Positions 8,435 through 16,828 of a DNA stretch of 64,000 bases are shown one piece after another (position 1 is the stretch's first letter; each line of letters begins with the position of its first letter). This stretch comes from Streptomyces roseolilacinus. Lineage in GTDB: Bacteria; Actinomycetota; Actinomycetes; Streptomycetales; Streptomycetaceae. The notes below the pieces were generated by a model. The model made no database searches. It saw nothing but the letters and a program-made list of their open reading frames with translations, and had not been told where the DNA came from. Where the stretch lies: NCBI RefSeq assembly GCF_014649335.1, contig NZ_BMSV01000008.1:186001-250000 (forward strand). Direction: 5' to 3'. The position numbers and the translations under genes are program-made.

Positions 8435-9407
8435 AGCGTCCGGCGCGGGCCGCCATCCGGGCCTTGCGCGCGGCGAGCTTCTCGTCGAACTTCGCCGCCT
8501 CCGTGTCCAGCCCGTTCATGTACAGGCCCAGCTCCTCCTGCGCCTTGAGGCCCTCCGGGCCGAGCCCGTCGATCTCCAGGACCTTGAGGAACCGCAGCAC
8601 CGGCTGGAGCACGTCGTCGTGGTGGATGCGCAGGTTGTAGATCTCGCCGATGGCCATCTGGGCCGCCGCGCGCTCGAAGCCCGGCATGCCGTGCCCGGGC
8701 ATCCGGAAGCCGACCACCACGTCCCGGACCGCCTGCATGGTGAGGTCGGGGGCGAGTTCGAAGGCCGCGCCCAGCAGGTTCCGGTAGAAGACCATGTGCA
8801 GGTTCTCGTCCGTCGCGATGCGCGCCAGCATGCGGTCGCACACCGGGTCGCCCGACTGGTGCCCGGTGTTGCGGTGCGAGATCCGCGTCGCCAGCTCCTG
8901 GAACGCCACGTACGCCACCGAGTGCAGCATCGAGTGCCGGTTGTCCGACTCGAAGCCCTCGCTCATGTGGGCCATGCGGAACTGCTCCAGCTTGTCCGGG
9001 TCCACCGCCCGCGAGGCGAGCAGGTAGTCCCGCATCACGATGCCGTGCCGGCCCTCCTCGGCGGTCCAGCGGTGCACCCAGGTGCCCCAGGCGCCGTCCC
9101 GGCCGAAGAGGGTGGCGATCTCGTGGTGGTAGCTCGGCAGGTTGTCCTCCGTGAGCAGGTTCACCACCAGGGCGATCCGGCCCACGTCGGACACCTTCGA
9201 CTGCTGCGGGTCCCAGGGCTCGCCGTCCTCGAAGAGGCCCGGGAAGTTCCGGCCGTCCGACCACGGCACGTACTCGTGCGGCATCCAGTCCTTGGCGACG
9301 GTGAGGTGGCGGTTCAGTTCCTTCTCGACCACCTCTTCCAACGCGTACAGCAGTCTGGCATCAGTCCATTCCGCCGAACTGCCGAGGTGGGGAGAGGTAA
9401 GGGTCAC
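8433..9407 (-). CDS. Acyl-[acyl-carrier-protein] desaturase (soluble, diiron)
   Basis: A 324-residue ferritin-like desaturase of the stearoyl-ACP desaturase/DesA family. Diiron ligand motifs are visible in helices: EDNLPSYHHE, EEGRHG and DENLHMVFYR. It introduces a cis double bond into acyl-ACP using ferredoxin and oxygen. I place the start at GTG 9407, preceded by AGGAG 5 nt upstream; an ORF extension to 9431 runs into the operator region. A tandem palindrome lies directly upstream, so repression by a fatty-acid-responsive regulator is likely. Confidence 0.92.
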   Translation of the reverse strand: MTLTSPHLGSSAEWTDARLLYALEEVVEKELNRHLTVAKDWMPHEYVPWSDGRNFPGLFEDGEPWDPQQSKVSDVGRIALVVNLLTEDNLPSYHHEIATLFGRDGAWGTWVHRWTAEEGRHGIVMRDYLLASRAVDPDKLEQFRMAHMSEGFESDNRHSMLHSVAYVAFQELATRISHRNTGHQSGDPVCDRMLARIATDENLHMVFYRNLLGAAFELAPDLTMQAVRDVVVGFRMPGHGMPGFERAAAQMAIGEIYNLRIHHDDVLQPVLRFLKVLEIDGLGPEGLKAQEELGLYMNGLDTEAAKFDEKLAARKARMAARAGR

Positions 9408-9432
9408 GGGGGCTCCTGAAAGAACGATCACT

Positions 9433-9480
9433 ACCTACGGATTCGTAGGTTACGAGACCGTAGGCTAAACAGGCCGTAAG
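9433..9480. promoter_or_regulatory. Tandem operator upstream of the desaturase
   Basis: A perfect palindrome ACCTACG-GATT-CGTAGGT (9433-9450) abuts an imperfect second copy GTTACG-AGAC-CGTAGG (9449-9464), giving CGTAGG half-sites 15 bp apart. A further CGTAAG lies at 9475-9480. The array lies 26-73 nt upstream of the GTG, where the promoter must be. Confidence 0.6.
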
Positions 9481-9513
9481 GCCTCCGCCAAGCCCGCCCA
9501 TGGCGATGACCGC

Positions 9514-11133
9514 TTACGTTCCGTTATGGGAGGAGGTGAGAGCGTCCAGGTCCAGACGGCGTGTGATGCCGATCGCCTCCAGGAACGGCGTGTCGTGGCT
9601 CGCCACGAGCAGCGCGCCCTCGTACGCCTCCAGCGCCTGCGTGAGGCTCCGCACGCTCGCCGTGTCCAGGTTGTTCGTCGGTTCGTCCAGCATCAGCAGC
9701 TGCGGCGCGGGCTCGGCCAGCAGCAGCGCCGCCAGCGTCGCCCGGAAGCGTTCGCCGCCCGACAGCGTCCCGGCCCGCTGGTCGGCCTTCGCGCCCCGGA
9801 ACAGGAACCGCGCGAGGCGCGCCCGGACGCGGTTCGGCGTGGCGCCGGGCGCGAACCGCGCCACGTTCTCGACGACGGTCAGCCCGTCGTCCAGGACGTC
9901 CAGCCGCTGCGGCAGGAAGCGCAGCGGCACCCGCACGACCGCCTCGCCCGCCCGCGGCTCCAGCTCCCCGGCGACCGTCCGCAGCAGCGTCGACTTGCCC
10001 GATCCGTTCCGCCCCACCAGGGCGATCCGCTCCGGTCCGCGCACCTCGAACTCGCCGTCGAGCCGGGCACCGTGGCGCAGCGTCAGGTCGCGCAGCAGCA
10101 GCACGCCCCGTCCCGGCGGCACGGCCGTGTACGGCAGCTCGACCCGGATCGCCTCGTCGTCCCGCACCGCCTCCACGGCCTCGTCCAGCCGCTCCCGCGC
10201 CTGGTCCAGCCGCTTGGCGTGGACGGCCCGGTGCTTGCCGGCCGAGACCTGCGCGGCGCGTTTGAGGTTGCCCGCGACGATCGGCGGCACCACCTTGTTC
10301 GCGGCGCTCTTCTCCCCGTACCTCCTCCGCTTGGCCAGCTTGGTCTGCGCCTCGGTCAGTTCGCGCCGCTGCCGGCGCACGTCGGACTCGGCGGCGCGGA
10401 CCATCCGCTCGGCCGCCTCCTGCTCGGCGGCGACGGCCTCCTCGTACGCGGAGTAGGGGCCGCCGTACCAGGCCACCTCGCCGTCGCGCAGCTCCGCGAC
10501 GCGGTCGACCCGCTCCAGCAGCTCCCGGTCGTGGCTGACCACGAGGAGGACGCCCGGCCAGGCGTCGACCGCCGCGTACAGGCGGCGCCGGGCGTGCAGG
10601 TCGAGGTTGTTCGTCGGCTCGTCGAGCAGCAGGACGGCGGGCCGCGCCAGGAGCAGGGCGGCGAGCCTCAGCAGCACGCACTCGCCGCCCGAGACCTCCC
10701 CGGTGGTGCGGTCCAGGCCGATCCGGTCGAGCCCGAGCTGGTCGAGCGTGGCGCGCGCCCGCTCCTCCACGTCCCAGTCGTCGCCGACGGCCGTGAAGTG
10801 CTCCTCGCGCGCGTCGCCCGACTCGATGGCGTGCAGGGCGGCCCGCGTGCCGGCGATGCCCAGGGCCTCGTCGACCCGCAGCCGGGTGTCCAGCGCGGCG
10901 TCCTGCGGGAGGTAGCCGACGTCCCCGGCGGCGCGGACGGTCCCGGCGGCCGGCGCCAGCTCGCCGGCCAGCAGTTTCAGCAGGGTCGACTTGCCCGACC
11001 CGTTCCGGCCGACGAGGCCGGTGCGGCCGGGGCCGACCGCGAGGTTCAGCCCGTCCAGGACGGGGGTGCCGTCGGGCCAGGCGAAGGTCAGGCCGGCGCA
11101 GGAGAGGGCGGGGTGGGCGGGGGGAAATGACAT
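9514..11133 (-). CDS. ABC-F family ATPase (antibiotic-resistance or translation factor type)
   Basis: A 539-residue protein with two ABC cassettes and no membrane segments. Walker A GRNGSGKST occurs twice, with signatures VSGGE and LSGGE and Walker B LLLDEPTNNLD and LMLDEPTNNLD. An interdomain linker rich in Arg/Lys/Glu helices (about 240-340) separates the cassettes. ABC-F proteins act on the ribosome, dislodging drugs or resolving stalls. The start is ATG 11133 with GGGAGA upstream, although the frame stays open 68 codons further. TAA stop. It has a long GC-rich leader. Confidence 0.9.
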   Translation of the reverse strand: MSFPPAHPALSCAGLTFAWPDGTPVLDGLNLAVGPGRTGLVGRNGSGKSTLLKLLAGELAPAAGTVRAAGDVGYLPQDAALDTRLRVDEALGIAGTRAALHAIESGDAREEHFTAVGDDWDVEERARATLDQLGLDRIGLDRTTGEVSGGECVLLRLAALLLARPAVLLLDEPTNNLDLHARRRLYAAVDAWPGVLLVVSHDRELLERVDRVAELRDGEVAWYGGPYSAYEEAVAAEQEAAERMVRAAESDVRRQRRELTEAQTKLAKRRRYGEKSAANKVVPPIVAGNLKRAAQVSAGKHRAVHAKRLDQARERLDEAVEAVRDDEAIRVELPYTAVPPGRGVLLLRDLTLRHGARLDGEFEVRGPERIALVGRNGSGKSTLLRTVAGELEPRAGEAVVRVPLRFLPQRLDVLDDGLTVVENVARFAPGATPNRVRARLARFLFRGAKADQRAGTLSGGERFRATLAALLLAEPAPQLLMLDEPTNNLDTASVRSLTQALEAYEGALLVASHDTPFLEAIGITRRLDLDALTSSHNGT

Positions 11134-11458
11134 GAGCGTCTCCCGGTTGCGTGAGAGGGGTCGAGGGCAACGGGCGAGACACCGGGGAGGCGACCGGGTG
11201 GGGCGGCGGCACACCGCGCGGGCGACCGCCGGGACGGCGGTGCGGGAAGGCGGGGGACGGGCTCGTACGCCGAGGTCGCACTCGGGCGGCACGCACGGCG
11301 CGCGGAGGCGCGGCGGTGCGGCGGCACGGTGTCTCAAGACCTCAGACGAGCAATGTCCTACTCCGATCGACGGCTACAGGGCCGAGGAGAACCCTAGGAG
11401 GGGCCCGGCGCGGGCGGCAAACGATTTACGGCCCCGCCCGCCCCGCCCGCCCCGCCGG
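11134..11458 (-). promoter_or_regulatory. Long structured leader of the ABC-F gene
   Basis: About 325 nt without a convincing gene lie between the SsgA-like gene and the ABC-F start. On the minus strand there is a strong hairpin ACCGCCG-tcc-CGGCGGT (11225-11241) and a TAGGAC box near 11355. ABC-F resistance genes are often controlled by ribosome-mediated attenuation, so an attenuator is possible; I could not define a leader peptide with confidence. Confidence 0.3.
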
Positions 11459-11875
11459 TCAGTGCGCGTCGCGCAGCAGCTGGGCCAGGTCGCGGTCCAG
11501 GTCGAGGAAGAGGCGCTCGCACCCGGAGGGCACCGCCCGCTCGGTGCGGGCCAGGAAGCGGCGGATCTCGCCGGTGCGGACGTGGACCACGGCGACGCCC
11601 TCGACGGCGTGGAACTCCACCACCGTCCGGTCGTGGCCGAACGGCCGGATCCGCACGTCGCCGACGCCGGCGGGCGCGTCCGCCCCCGCCGCGAGCAGCT
11701 CGCGGGAGAACTCCCAGACGGCCTCCACCCCTTCGAGGGTGGCCGGCGCGGGGAAGGCCATGCGGACGGCGAAGGGGTCGGCGGGGTCGTAGCGGAGGAC
11801 GGTCGGGACGACGTCCATGCGGGGCGCGGACGCGACGAGGCGGGCTTGCAGGGCCTGTTCGATGACGGTGGACAC
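11459..11875 (-). CDS. SsgA-like protein (SALP, sporulation/cell division family)
   Basis: A 138-residue protein of the length and pattern of SsgA/SsgB: RYDPADPFAVRMAF near residues 28-41, VWEFSRELL, then RTVVEFHAVEG and RTGEIRRFLARTERAVP. SALPs are found in sporulating actinomycetes and control septum placement, FtsZ recruitment or spore-wall remodelling. Which SALP this is cannot be said. GTG start at 11875 with GGGAG upstream. Its presence supports a Streptomyces-type organism. Confidence 0.88.
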   Translation of the reverse strand: MSTVIEQALQARLVASAPRMDVVPTVLRYDPADPFAVRMAFPAPATLEGVEAVWEFSRELLAAGADAPAGVGDVRIRPFGHDRTVVEFHAVEGVAVVHVRTGEIRRFLARTERAVPSGCERLFLDLDRDLAQLLRDAH

Positions 11876-12016
11876 GTCCGGCTCCCTCGTAGGTCTCCCT
11901 GTTCACGGGAGAGGACGGCGAATCCGGCCACGACGTGCACTGTCAGCCACTGTGACCTGCGTCACGGAGGTGGGTGCCCTGGACGGGGCGCGGGGAGGGC
12001 AGTACGTTCCGGCGCC

Positions 12017-13165
12017 ATGACAGCCATGGGGAAGACGAGACGGTCGGTGTCACTGGCACTGTGTGGGGCGGTCGTGGCCGTGACGGCCCTGCTCACCGGC
12101 CCGGCGGCGCAGGCCGGGCCGGTCCCGGCCAGGGCGGCCGAGGTGACCGCAGGGGCCGGGGGCGGGATCGGCTGGCGGCCGGCCGCGACGGGGAGCACGG
12201 CCCGGTTCCGCGGCCTGGCCGCCGTGAGTCGCGACGCGGCGTGGGTCGCCGGATCGCGCGGCACGGTCCTGCGCACCGCCGACGGGGGCCGCGCCTGGCG
12301 GGACGTGTCCCCGCCGGGCGCCGGGGAGCTGGAGTTCCGGGACGTCGAGGCGTTCGACGAGCGCCACGCGGTGGTCCTGGCCATCGGGGAGGGCGACGCG
12401 TCCCGCATCCTGCGCACCGAGGACGGCGGGAGCACCTGGACGGAGGGGTTCCGCAACCCCGACCCACGGGCGTTCTACGACTGCCTCGCCTTCTTCGACC
12501 GGCGCCACGGCCTCGCCGTGAGCGATCCCGTCGACGGCCGGTTCCGCGTCCTGTCCACGGCGGACGGCGGGCGCACCTGGCGGGTCCTGCCCGACGCCGG
12601 GATGCCGGAGGCGCTCCCGGGCGAGGCCGGGTTCGCGGCGAGCGGCCAGTGCCTGGTGACCTCCGGTCCCCGCGACGTGTGGCTGGCGACCGGCGGCGGC
12701 GCGGCCGGCCGCGTGCTGCACTCCGGCGACCGGGGCCTGACCTGGACCGCCGCCGACGCGGTGATGCCGGCGGGCGACCCCGCGCGCGGGGTGTTCGGGC
12801 TCGCCTTCCGGAACCGCGCGCACGGCCTCGCGGTCGGCGGCGACTACCGCGCCGACCAGCCGTCCCCGCACGCCGCCGCCGTCACCCGGGACGGCGGCCG
12901 CACCTGGCGCCCGGCCGCCGCGCCGCCGCCCGCCTACCGCTCCGGCGTCGCGTGGCTGCCGCACAGCCGCTCGGCGGCGCTCGCGGTGGGCCCGACCGGC
13001 ACGGACCTCACCACGGACGGCGGTCGCACCTGGCGGACCGTCGACACCGGTTCGTACGACACCGTCGACTGCGCCCCCGACTTCGGGTGCTGGGCCTCCG
13101 GCGCCCAGGGGCGCGTGGCGCGGCTCGTCGCCCACGGGGGTGCCGGCCACGTCCGGGAGCCCTAG
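12017..13165 (+). CDS. Secreted BNR/YCF48-type beta-propeller protein
   Basis: A 382-residue protein with a Sec signal (basic TRR, hydrophobic SLALCGAVVAVTALLTGPA, AQA cleavage site near residue 36). At least six Asp-box repeats of the form S/T-x-D-G-G-x-T/A-W follow (TADGGRAW, TEDGGSTW, TADGGRTW, SGDRGLTW, TRDGGRTW, TTDGGRTW), predicting a beta-propeller. Such proteins include sialidase-like and YCF48-like assembly factors; no sialidase catalytic arginine triad is evident, so an enzymatic role is not claimed. The start is ATG 12017, or 12026. Confidence 0.82.
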   Translation: MTAMGKTRRSVSLALCGAVVAVTALLTGPAAQAGPVPARAAEVTAGAGGGIGWRPAATGSTARFRGLAAVSRDAAWVAGSRGTVLRTADGGRAWRDVSPPGAGELEFRDVEAFDERHAVVLAIGEGDASRILRTEDGGSTWTEGFRNPDPRAFYDCLAFFDRRHGLAVSDPVDGRFRVLSTADGGRTWRVLPDAGMPEALPGEAGFAASGQCLVTSGPRDVWLATGGGAAGRVLHSGDRGLTWTAADAVMPAGDPARGVFGLAFRNRAHGLAVGGDYRADQPSPHAAAVTRDGGRTWRPAAAPPPAYRSGVAWLPHSRSAALAVGPTGTDLTTDGGRTWRTVDTGSYDTVDCAPDFGCWASGAQGRVARLVAHGGAGHVREP

Positions 13166-13178
13166 GCTGACGGGCACT

Positions 13179-13886
13179 ATGACGATCCTCGAAACACCCG
13201 CCGGCTGGCCCGCCGACGAGACCGAGGCCCTGGCCGTCCAGGACGGGCTGCGCGCCCGCGTGGTCCTGGACGAGCCGGGGCCCCCGGTCGGCACGGGCCT
13301 CGTGGCCGGGGTCGACGTGGCGTACGACGACGAGCGCGACCTCGTCGCCGCGGCCGCCGTCGTGCTGGACGCCCGCACCCTCGACGTGGTCGACGAGGCC
13401 ACCGCGGTCGGCCGGGTCTCCTTCCCGTACGTGCCCGGCCTCCTGGCGTTCCGTGAGCTCCCCGCCGTCCTCGCCGCGCTGGACGCCCTGACGACCGGGC
13501 CCGACCTCGTCGTCTGCGACGGCTACGGGCAGGCCCACCCGCGCCGCTTCGGCCTCGCCAGCCACCTGGGCGTGCTCACCGGCCTGCCGGCGCTCGGGGT
13601 CGCCAAGAACCCCTTCGCCTTCACGTACGAGCAGCCCGGCCCCCGGCGCGGCGCCGCCAGTCCGCTGCTCGCCGGGACGGAGGAGGTGGGGCGCGCCCTG
13701 CGCACCCGCGACGGCGTGAAGCCGGTCTTCGTCTCGGCCGGGCACCGCGTCACCCTGGACGGGGCCTGCGCCCACACCCTGGCGCTGACGCCCCGCTACC
13801 GCCTGCCGGAGACGACCCGGTACGCCGACGCCCTGTGCCGCCGGGCGCTGCGGGAGGCCGCGGTCCGGCAGGGGAGCGGCTTGTGA
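13179..13886 (+). CDS. nfi: Endonuclease V (deoxyinosine 3'-endonuclease)
   Basis: A 235-residue protein with the family signatures GVDVAYDD (catalytic Asp), SFPYVPGLLAFRE (the Tyr wedge region), VCDGYGQAHPRRFGLASHLG and GVAKN. It cuts DNA one nucleotide 3' of deaminated adenine (inosine). ATG 13179. The next gene overlaps its stop by a GTGA junction, pointing to translational coupling. Confidence 0.93.
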   Translation: MTILETPAGWPADETEALAVQDGLRARVVLDEPGPPVGTGLVAGVDVAYDDERDLVAAAAVVLDARTLDVVDEATAVGRVSFPYVPGLLAFRELPAVLAALDALTTGPDLVVCDGYGQAHPRRFGLASHLGVLTGLPALGVAKNPFAFTYEQPGPRRGAASPLLAGTEEVGRALRTRDGVKPVFVSAGHRVTLDGACAHTLALTPRYRLPETTRYADALCRRALREAAVRQGSGL

Positions 13887-14248
13887 TCGGCCGCCTCCAG
13901 TGCGTGGTCCTCGACTGCCCGGACCCGAAGGGCCTGGCCCGCTTCTACCGGGACGTGCTGGGCGGCGAGGTCGACCGCCCCGACCCCCGCTGGTCCCTCG
14001 ACGACGACTGGGCGACGCTCCACCTCGACGACGGCCGCGTCCTGGCCTTCCAGCGCGCGGCCGCCCACCGGCCCGACCCGGAGCACCCCCAGCGGTCCCA
14101 CCTCGACGTCGGCGTGGCCGACCCGGCGCGAGCCCGCGACGAGGTCGTGGCGCTGGGCGCGTCCGTCCTGGACGCGGGCGGCCCGGACCGGGGCTGGATC
14201 GTCTGCGCCGACCCGGCCGGCCACCCGTTCTGCCTCGTACGGGAGTGA
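13883..14248 (+). CDS. Small VOC-family protein (glyoxalase-like)
   Basis: A 121-residue single-domain VOC protein: VVLDCPDPKGLARFYRDVLGG at the start, HLDVGVADP in the middle (possible metal His) and VCADPAGHPFCLV at the end. It starts at GTG 13883 overlapping the endonuclease V stop, with GGGGAG upstream. The substrate is unknown. It converges on the enoyl reductase-like gene. Confidence 0.85.
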   Translation: MIGRLQCVVLDCPDPKGLARFYRDVLGGEVDRPDPRWSLDDDWATLHLDDGRVLAFQRAAAHRPDPEHPQRSHLDVGVADPARARDEVVALGASVLDAGGPDRGWIVCADPAGHPFCLVRE

Positions 14249-14300
14249 CCGTCCCCGCCCGCGAGCCGTCCGCGCCCCCGTCCCGCCCGTGCGCCGGGGC

Positions 14301-15494
14301 TCAGCGGGCGTCCGCGACCCGGAAGCGGACGCCCGCCGCGCGGAGCCGCGCCAGGAGCGCGTCGCCCATCGCGACCGCCGTCGTCACCTGCCCGGCCGTC
14401 CTCGGCAGGCCGCTGTCGAAGGCGAGGCACAGCGCCGACTCGGCGAGCATCTTCGCCGTCTCGTCGTAGCCCGGGTCGCCGCCCGAGACCTCCGTGCACA
14501 CCCGCCGCCCGCCGCCCTCGCCGACGAACCGCACCCGGAACCAGCTGCGCCGCCTGCGCTCCGCGTCCGGCCCGCTGCCCGGCGCGTGGCGGCTCATCAG
14601 CCAGCGCCGCGCCGGCGGCAGCTGCGCCAGCGCGAAGCCCGCCCCCACGGCCGCCGCGCCGCCCAGCGCCACCGGCAGCGTCCGCACCGCCGCGTAGTGC
14701 CGGTAGCGGAAGTCCGGCCCGTACACCGGCAGCGCCGCCGCCGACCGGGCCACGACCCGCGGGTCCAGCGTCGGCAGCGGCAGCGCCCACGCGCCCGTCT
14801 CCCGGCTGAACCGCGGCCCGCCCAGCGGGGCCACGGCCCGCCGCCCCACCTGCCGCGGCTCGTGCAGCCGCCGCTCCCGCGCCGCCCTCGCCGTCTGCCG
14901 GCCCCGGCCCAGGGCGGTGAGCGCGGAGGCGAACGTGCCGCCCGAGAACAAGGCGTTCGTCCGGACGAACCCGTCGACCCGCAGCGGCACGTCCCGCGGC
15001 AGCTGCCCCACGGTGAAGTAGACGCCCAGGTCGTGCGGGACCGAGTCGAAGCCGCAGGCGTGCACCAGCCGCGCCCCCGTCTCCCGCGCCCGCGCGTCAT
15101 GGCGTACGTACATCAGGTCGACGAACTCCGGCTCGCCCGTCAGGTCGACGTAGTCCGTGCCCGCCTCGGCGCAGGCGGCGACGAGCGGTTCGCCGTACCA
15201 GACGTACGGGCCGACCGTCGTGGCCACCACCCGAGCCGACTCGGCGAGGCCGCGCAGCGCCTCCGCGTCACCGGCGTCCGCCACCAGCAGCGGCAGCCCG
15301 GCGCACCGCGGGTGCTCGGTGGCGAGCCGGTCGCGCAGCCGCTCCAGCCTGTCCCGGTCCCGCCCGGCGAGCGCCCAGCGGCAGCCGGCCGGCGCGTGCG
15401 CGACGAGGTACCGGGCGGTGAGCTCCCCGACGAACCCGGTCGCCCCGAAGAGAACCACGTCGAACGTCCGTGGCGTGCCGTCCCGCGTGTCCAT
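14301..15494 (-). CDS. Saccharopine dehydrogenase-like / trans-acting enoyl reductase family protein
   Basis: A 397-residue protein with an N-terminal Rossmann motif (VVLFGATGFVGELTARYL, about residues 12-29), LAGRDRDRL, TTVGPYVWYGEPLVAACAEAG and HACGFDSVPHDLG. These are hallmarks of the group that includes the mycobacterial trans-acting enoyl reductase of phthiocerol lipid synthesis. A role in lipid reduction is likely but the substrate is unknown. ATG 15494 with GGAGGAG upstream. Divergent from the beta-oxidation operon, which may share its control region. Confidence 0.85.
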   Translation of the reverse strand: MDTRDGTPRTFDVVLFGATGFVGELTARYLVAHAPAGCRWALAGRDRDRLERLRDRLATEHPRCAGLPLLVADAGDAEALRGLAESARVVATTVGPYVWYGEPLVAACAEAGTDYVDLTGEPEFVDLMYVRHDARARETGARLVHACGFDSVPHDLGVYFTVGQLPRDVPLRVDGFVRTNALFSGGTFASALTALGRGRQTARAARERRLHEPRQVGRRAVAPLGGPRFSRETGAWALPLPTLDPRVVARSAAALPVYGPDFRYRHYAAVRTLPVALGGAAAVGAGFALAQLPPARRWLMSRHAPGSGPDAERRRRSWFRVRFVGEGGGRRVCTEVSGGDPGYDETAKMLAESALCLAFDSGLPRTAGQVTTAVAMGDALLARLRAAGVRFRVADAR

Positions 15495-15605
15495 CCGGTC
15501 TCCTCCGCCGCTGCTCCGGTGGGCTGATGTGAGGAGGCAGAGGCTAGCGCCCGCCCCGCTCCCCGCCTTCCCGGGGTACCGTCCGCGCGGACCCGCCCGA
15601 AGGGG

Positions 15606-15665
15606 TTGTGCGCGGTGGAACACGTTCTTAACATCATCACTGTCACAGCGGAAGTGTCACAGTGG
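15606..15665 (+). promoter_or_regulatory. Promoter with embedded operator for the beta-oxidation operon
   Basis: A -35 TTGTGC (15606-15611), a 17-bp spacer and a -10 TAACAT (15629-15634) precede the CoA-transferase gene. The spacer contains the inverted repeat GGAAC-AC-GTTCT within 15616-15629, close to the T-NN-AAC-NN-GTT-NN-A form known for KstR-type lipid repressors. Downstream is a direct repeat TGTCACAGCGG / TGTCACAGTGG (15641-15651 and 15655-15665). Confidence 0.55.
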
Positions 15666-15682
15666 AGTGGCGAGGGGGCCGG

Positions 15683-16828
15683 ATGACGGCGACGACGGGC
15701 ACCGGCCCGCTCCGCGGAGTGCGCGTGGTCGAGCTGGCCGGCATCGGCCCCGGCCCGTACGCGGCCATGCTCCTCGCCGACCTCGGCGCCGACGTCGTCC
15801 GCGTCGACCGGCCCGGCGGCGCCGGCCTCGGCATCGACCCCGCGTACGACCTCACCAACCGCAACAAGCGCTCCGTCCTCGTCGACCTCAAGGCCGACGA
15901 CGGGCCCGCGGCCGTACTCGACCTCGTCGAACGCGCCGACGTCCTCATCGAGGGCTACCGCCCCGGCGTCGCCGAACGCCTCGGCGTCGGCCCCCGCGCG
16001 TGCCTCGCCCGCAACCCGAGGCTGGTGTACGGGCGGATGACCGGCTGGGGCCAGGAAGGGCCGCTCGCCCACCGCGCCGGCCACGACATCACGTACCTCG
16101 CCGTCACCGGCACCCTGTCCATGATCGGCGCGCCCGGCGGGCCGCCGGCCGTCCCCGCCAACCTGCTGGGCGACTACGCGGGCGGCTCCCTCTACCTCGT
16201 CGTCGGCGTCCTCGCGGCACTGCACCACGCCCGCGCGGAGGGCGGCACCGGACAGGTCGTCGACGCCGCGATCACGGACGGCGCCGTCCACCTCGCCACG
16301 ATGATCCACGGCATGCTCGCGGCCGGCGCCTGGCAGGACCGGCGCGGCACCAACCTCCTCGACGGCGGCTGCCCCTTCTACGGCACGTACGAGACCTCCG
16401 ACGGCGGCCACATGGCGGTCGGCGCGCTGGAACAGCGGTTCTACGACGAGTTCACCCGCCTCCTCGGACTCGACGAGCACACCGCCGCCGCCCGCCACGA
16501 CCCCGCCCGCTGGGACGAGCTGCGCACCGCCGTCGCCGCCCGGTTCCGCACCCGCGACCGCGCCGAGTGGACCGCCCTGTTCGAGGACACCGACGCCTGC
16601 GTCGCCCCCGTCCTGTCGCTGCGCGAGGCCCCCGGCCACCCGCACCTCGCCGCCCGCTCCACCTTCACCGCGCACGGCGGACTCACCCAGCCCGCGCCCG
16701 CGCCCCGCTTCTCCGCGACCCCGGGCTCCGTGCGCCGCCCGCCCGCCCGGCCGGGCGCCGACGCCGACGAGGTCGCCCGCGACTGGGACGTACCGAGCAT
16801 CCACCCCGCCGACAGGAGGCCGAGTTGA
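15683..16828 (+). CDS. CaiB/BaiF family III CoA-transferase, alpha-methylacyl-CoA racemase-like
   Basis: A 381-residue family III protein: GVRVVELAGIGPGPYAAMLLADLGADVVRVDRP at the N-terminus, NRNKRSVLVDLK, a YRPGV block and GHDITYLAVTG (His and Asp placed as in alpha-methylacyl-CoA racemases). Racemases of this type epimerise 2-methyl-branched acyl-CoAs so that they can enter beta-oxidation, which fits the downstream genes. CoA transfer is the alternative. ATG 15683 with GAGGGGG upstream. First gene of the operon; its stop overlaps the next start. Confidence 0.88.
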   Translation: MTATTGTGPLRGVRVVELAGIGPGPYAAMLLADLGADVVRVDRPGGAGLGIDPAYDLTNRNKRSVLVDLKADDGPAAVLDLVERADVLIEGYRPGVAERLGVGPRACLARNPRLVYGRMTGWGQEGPLAHRAGHDITYLAVTGTLSMIGAPGGPPAVPANLLGDYAGGSLYLVVGVLAALHHARAEGGTGQVVDAAITDGAVHLATMIHGMLAAGAWQDRRGTNLLDGGCPFYGTYETSDGGHMAVGALEQRFYDEFTRLLGLDEHTAAARHDPARWDELRTAVAARFRTRDRAEWTALFEDTDACVAPVLSLREAPGHPHLAARSTFTAHGGLTQPAPAPRFSATPGSVRRPPARPGADADEVARDWDVPSIHPADRRPS

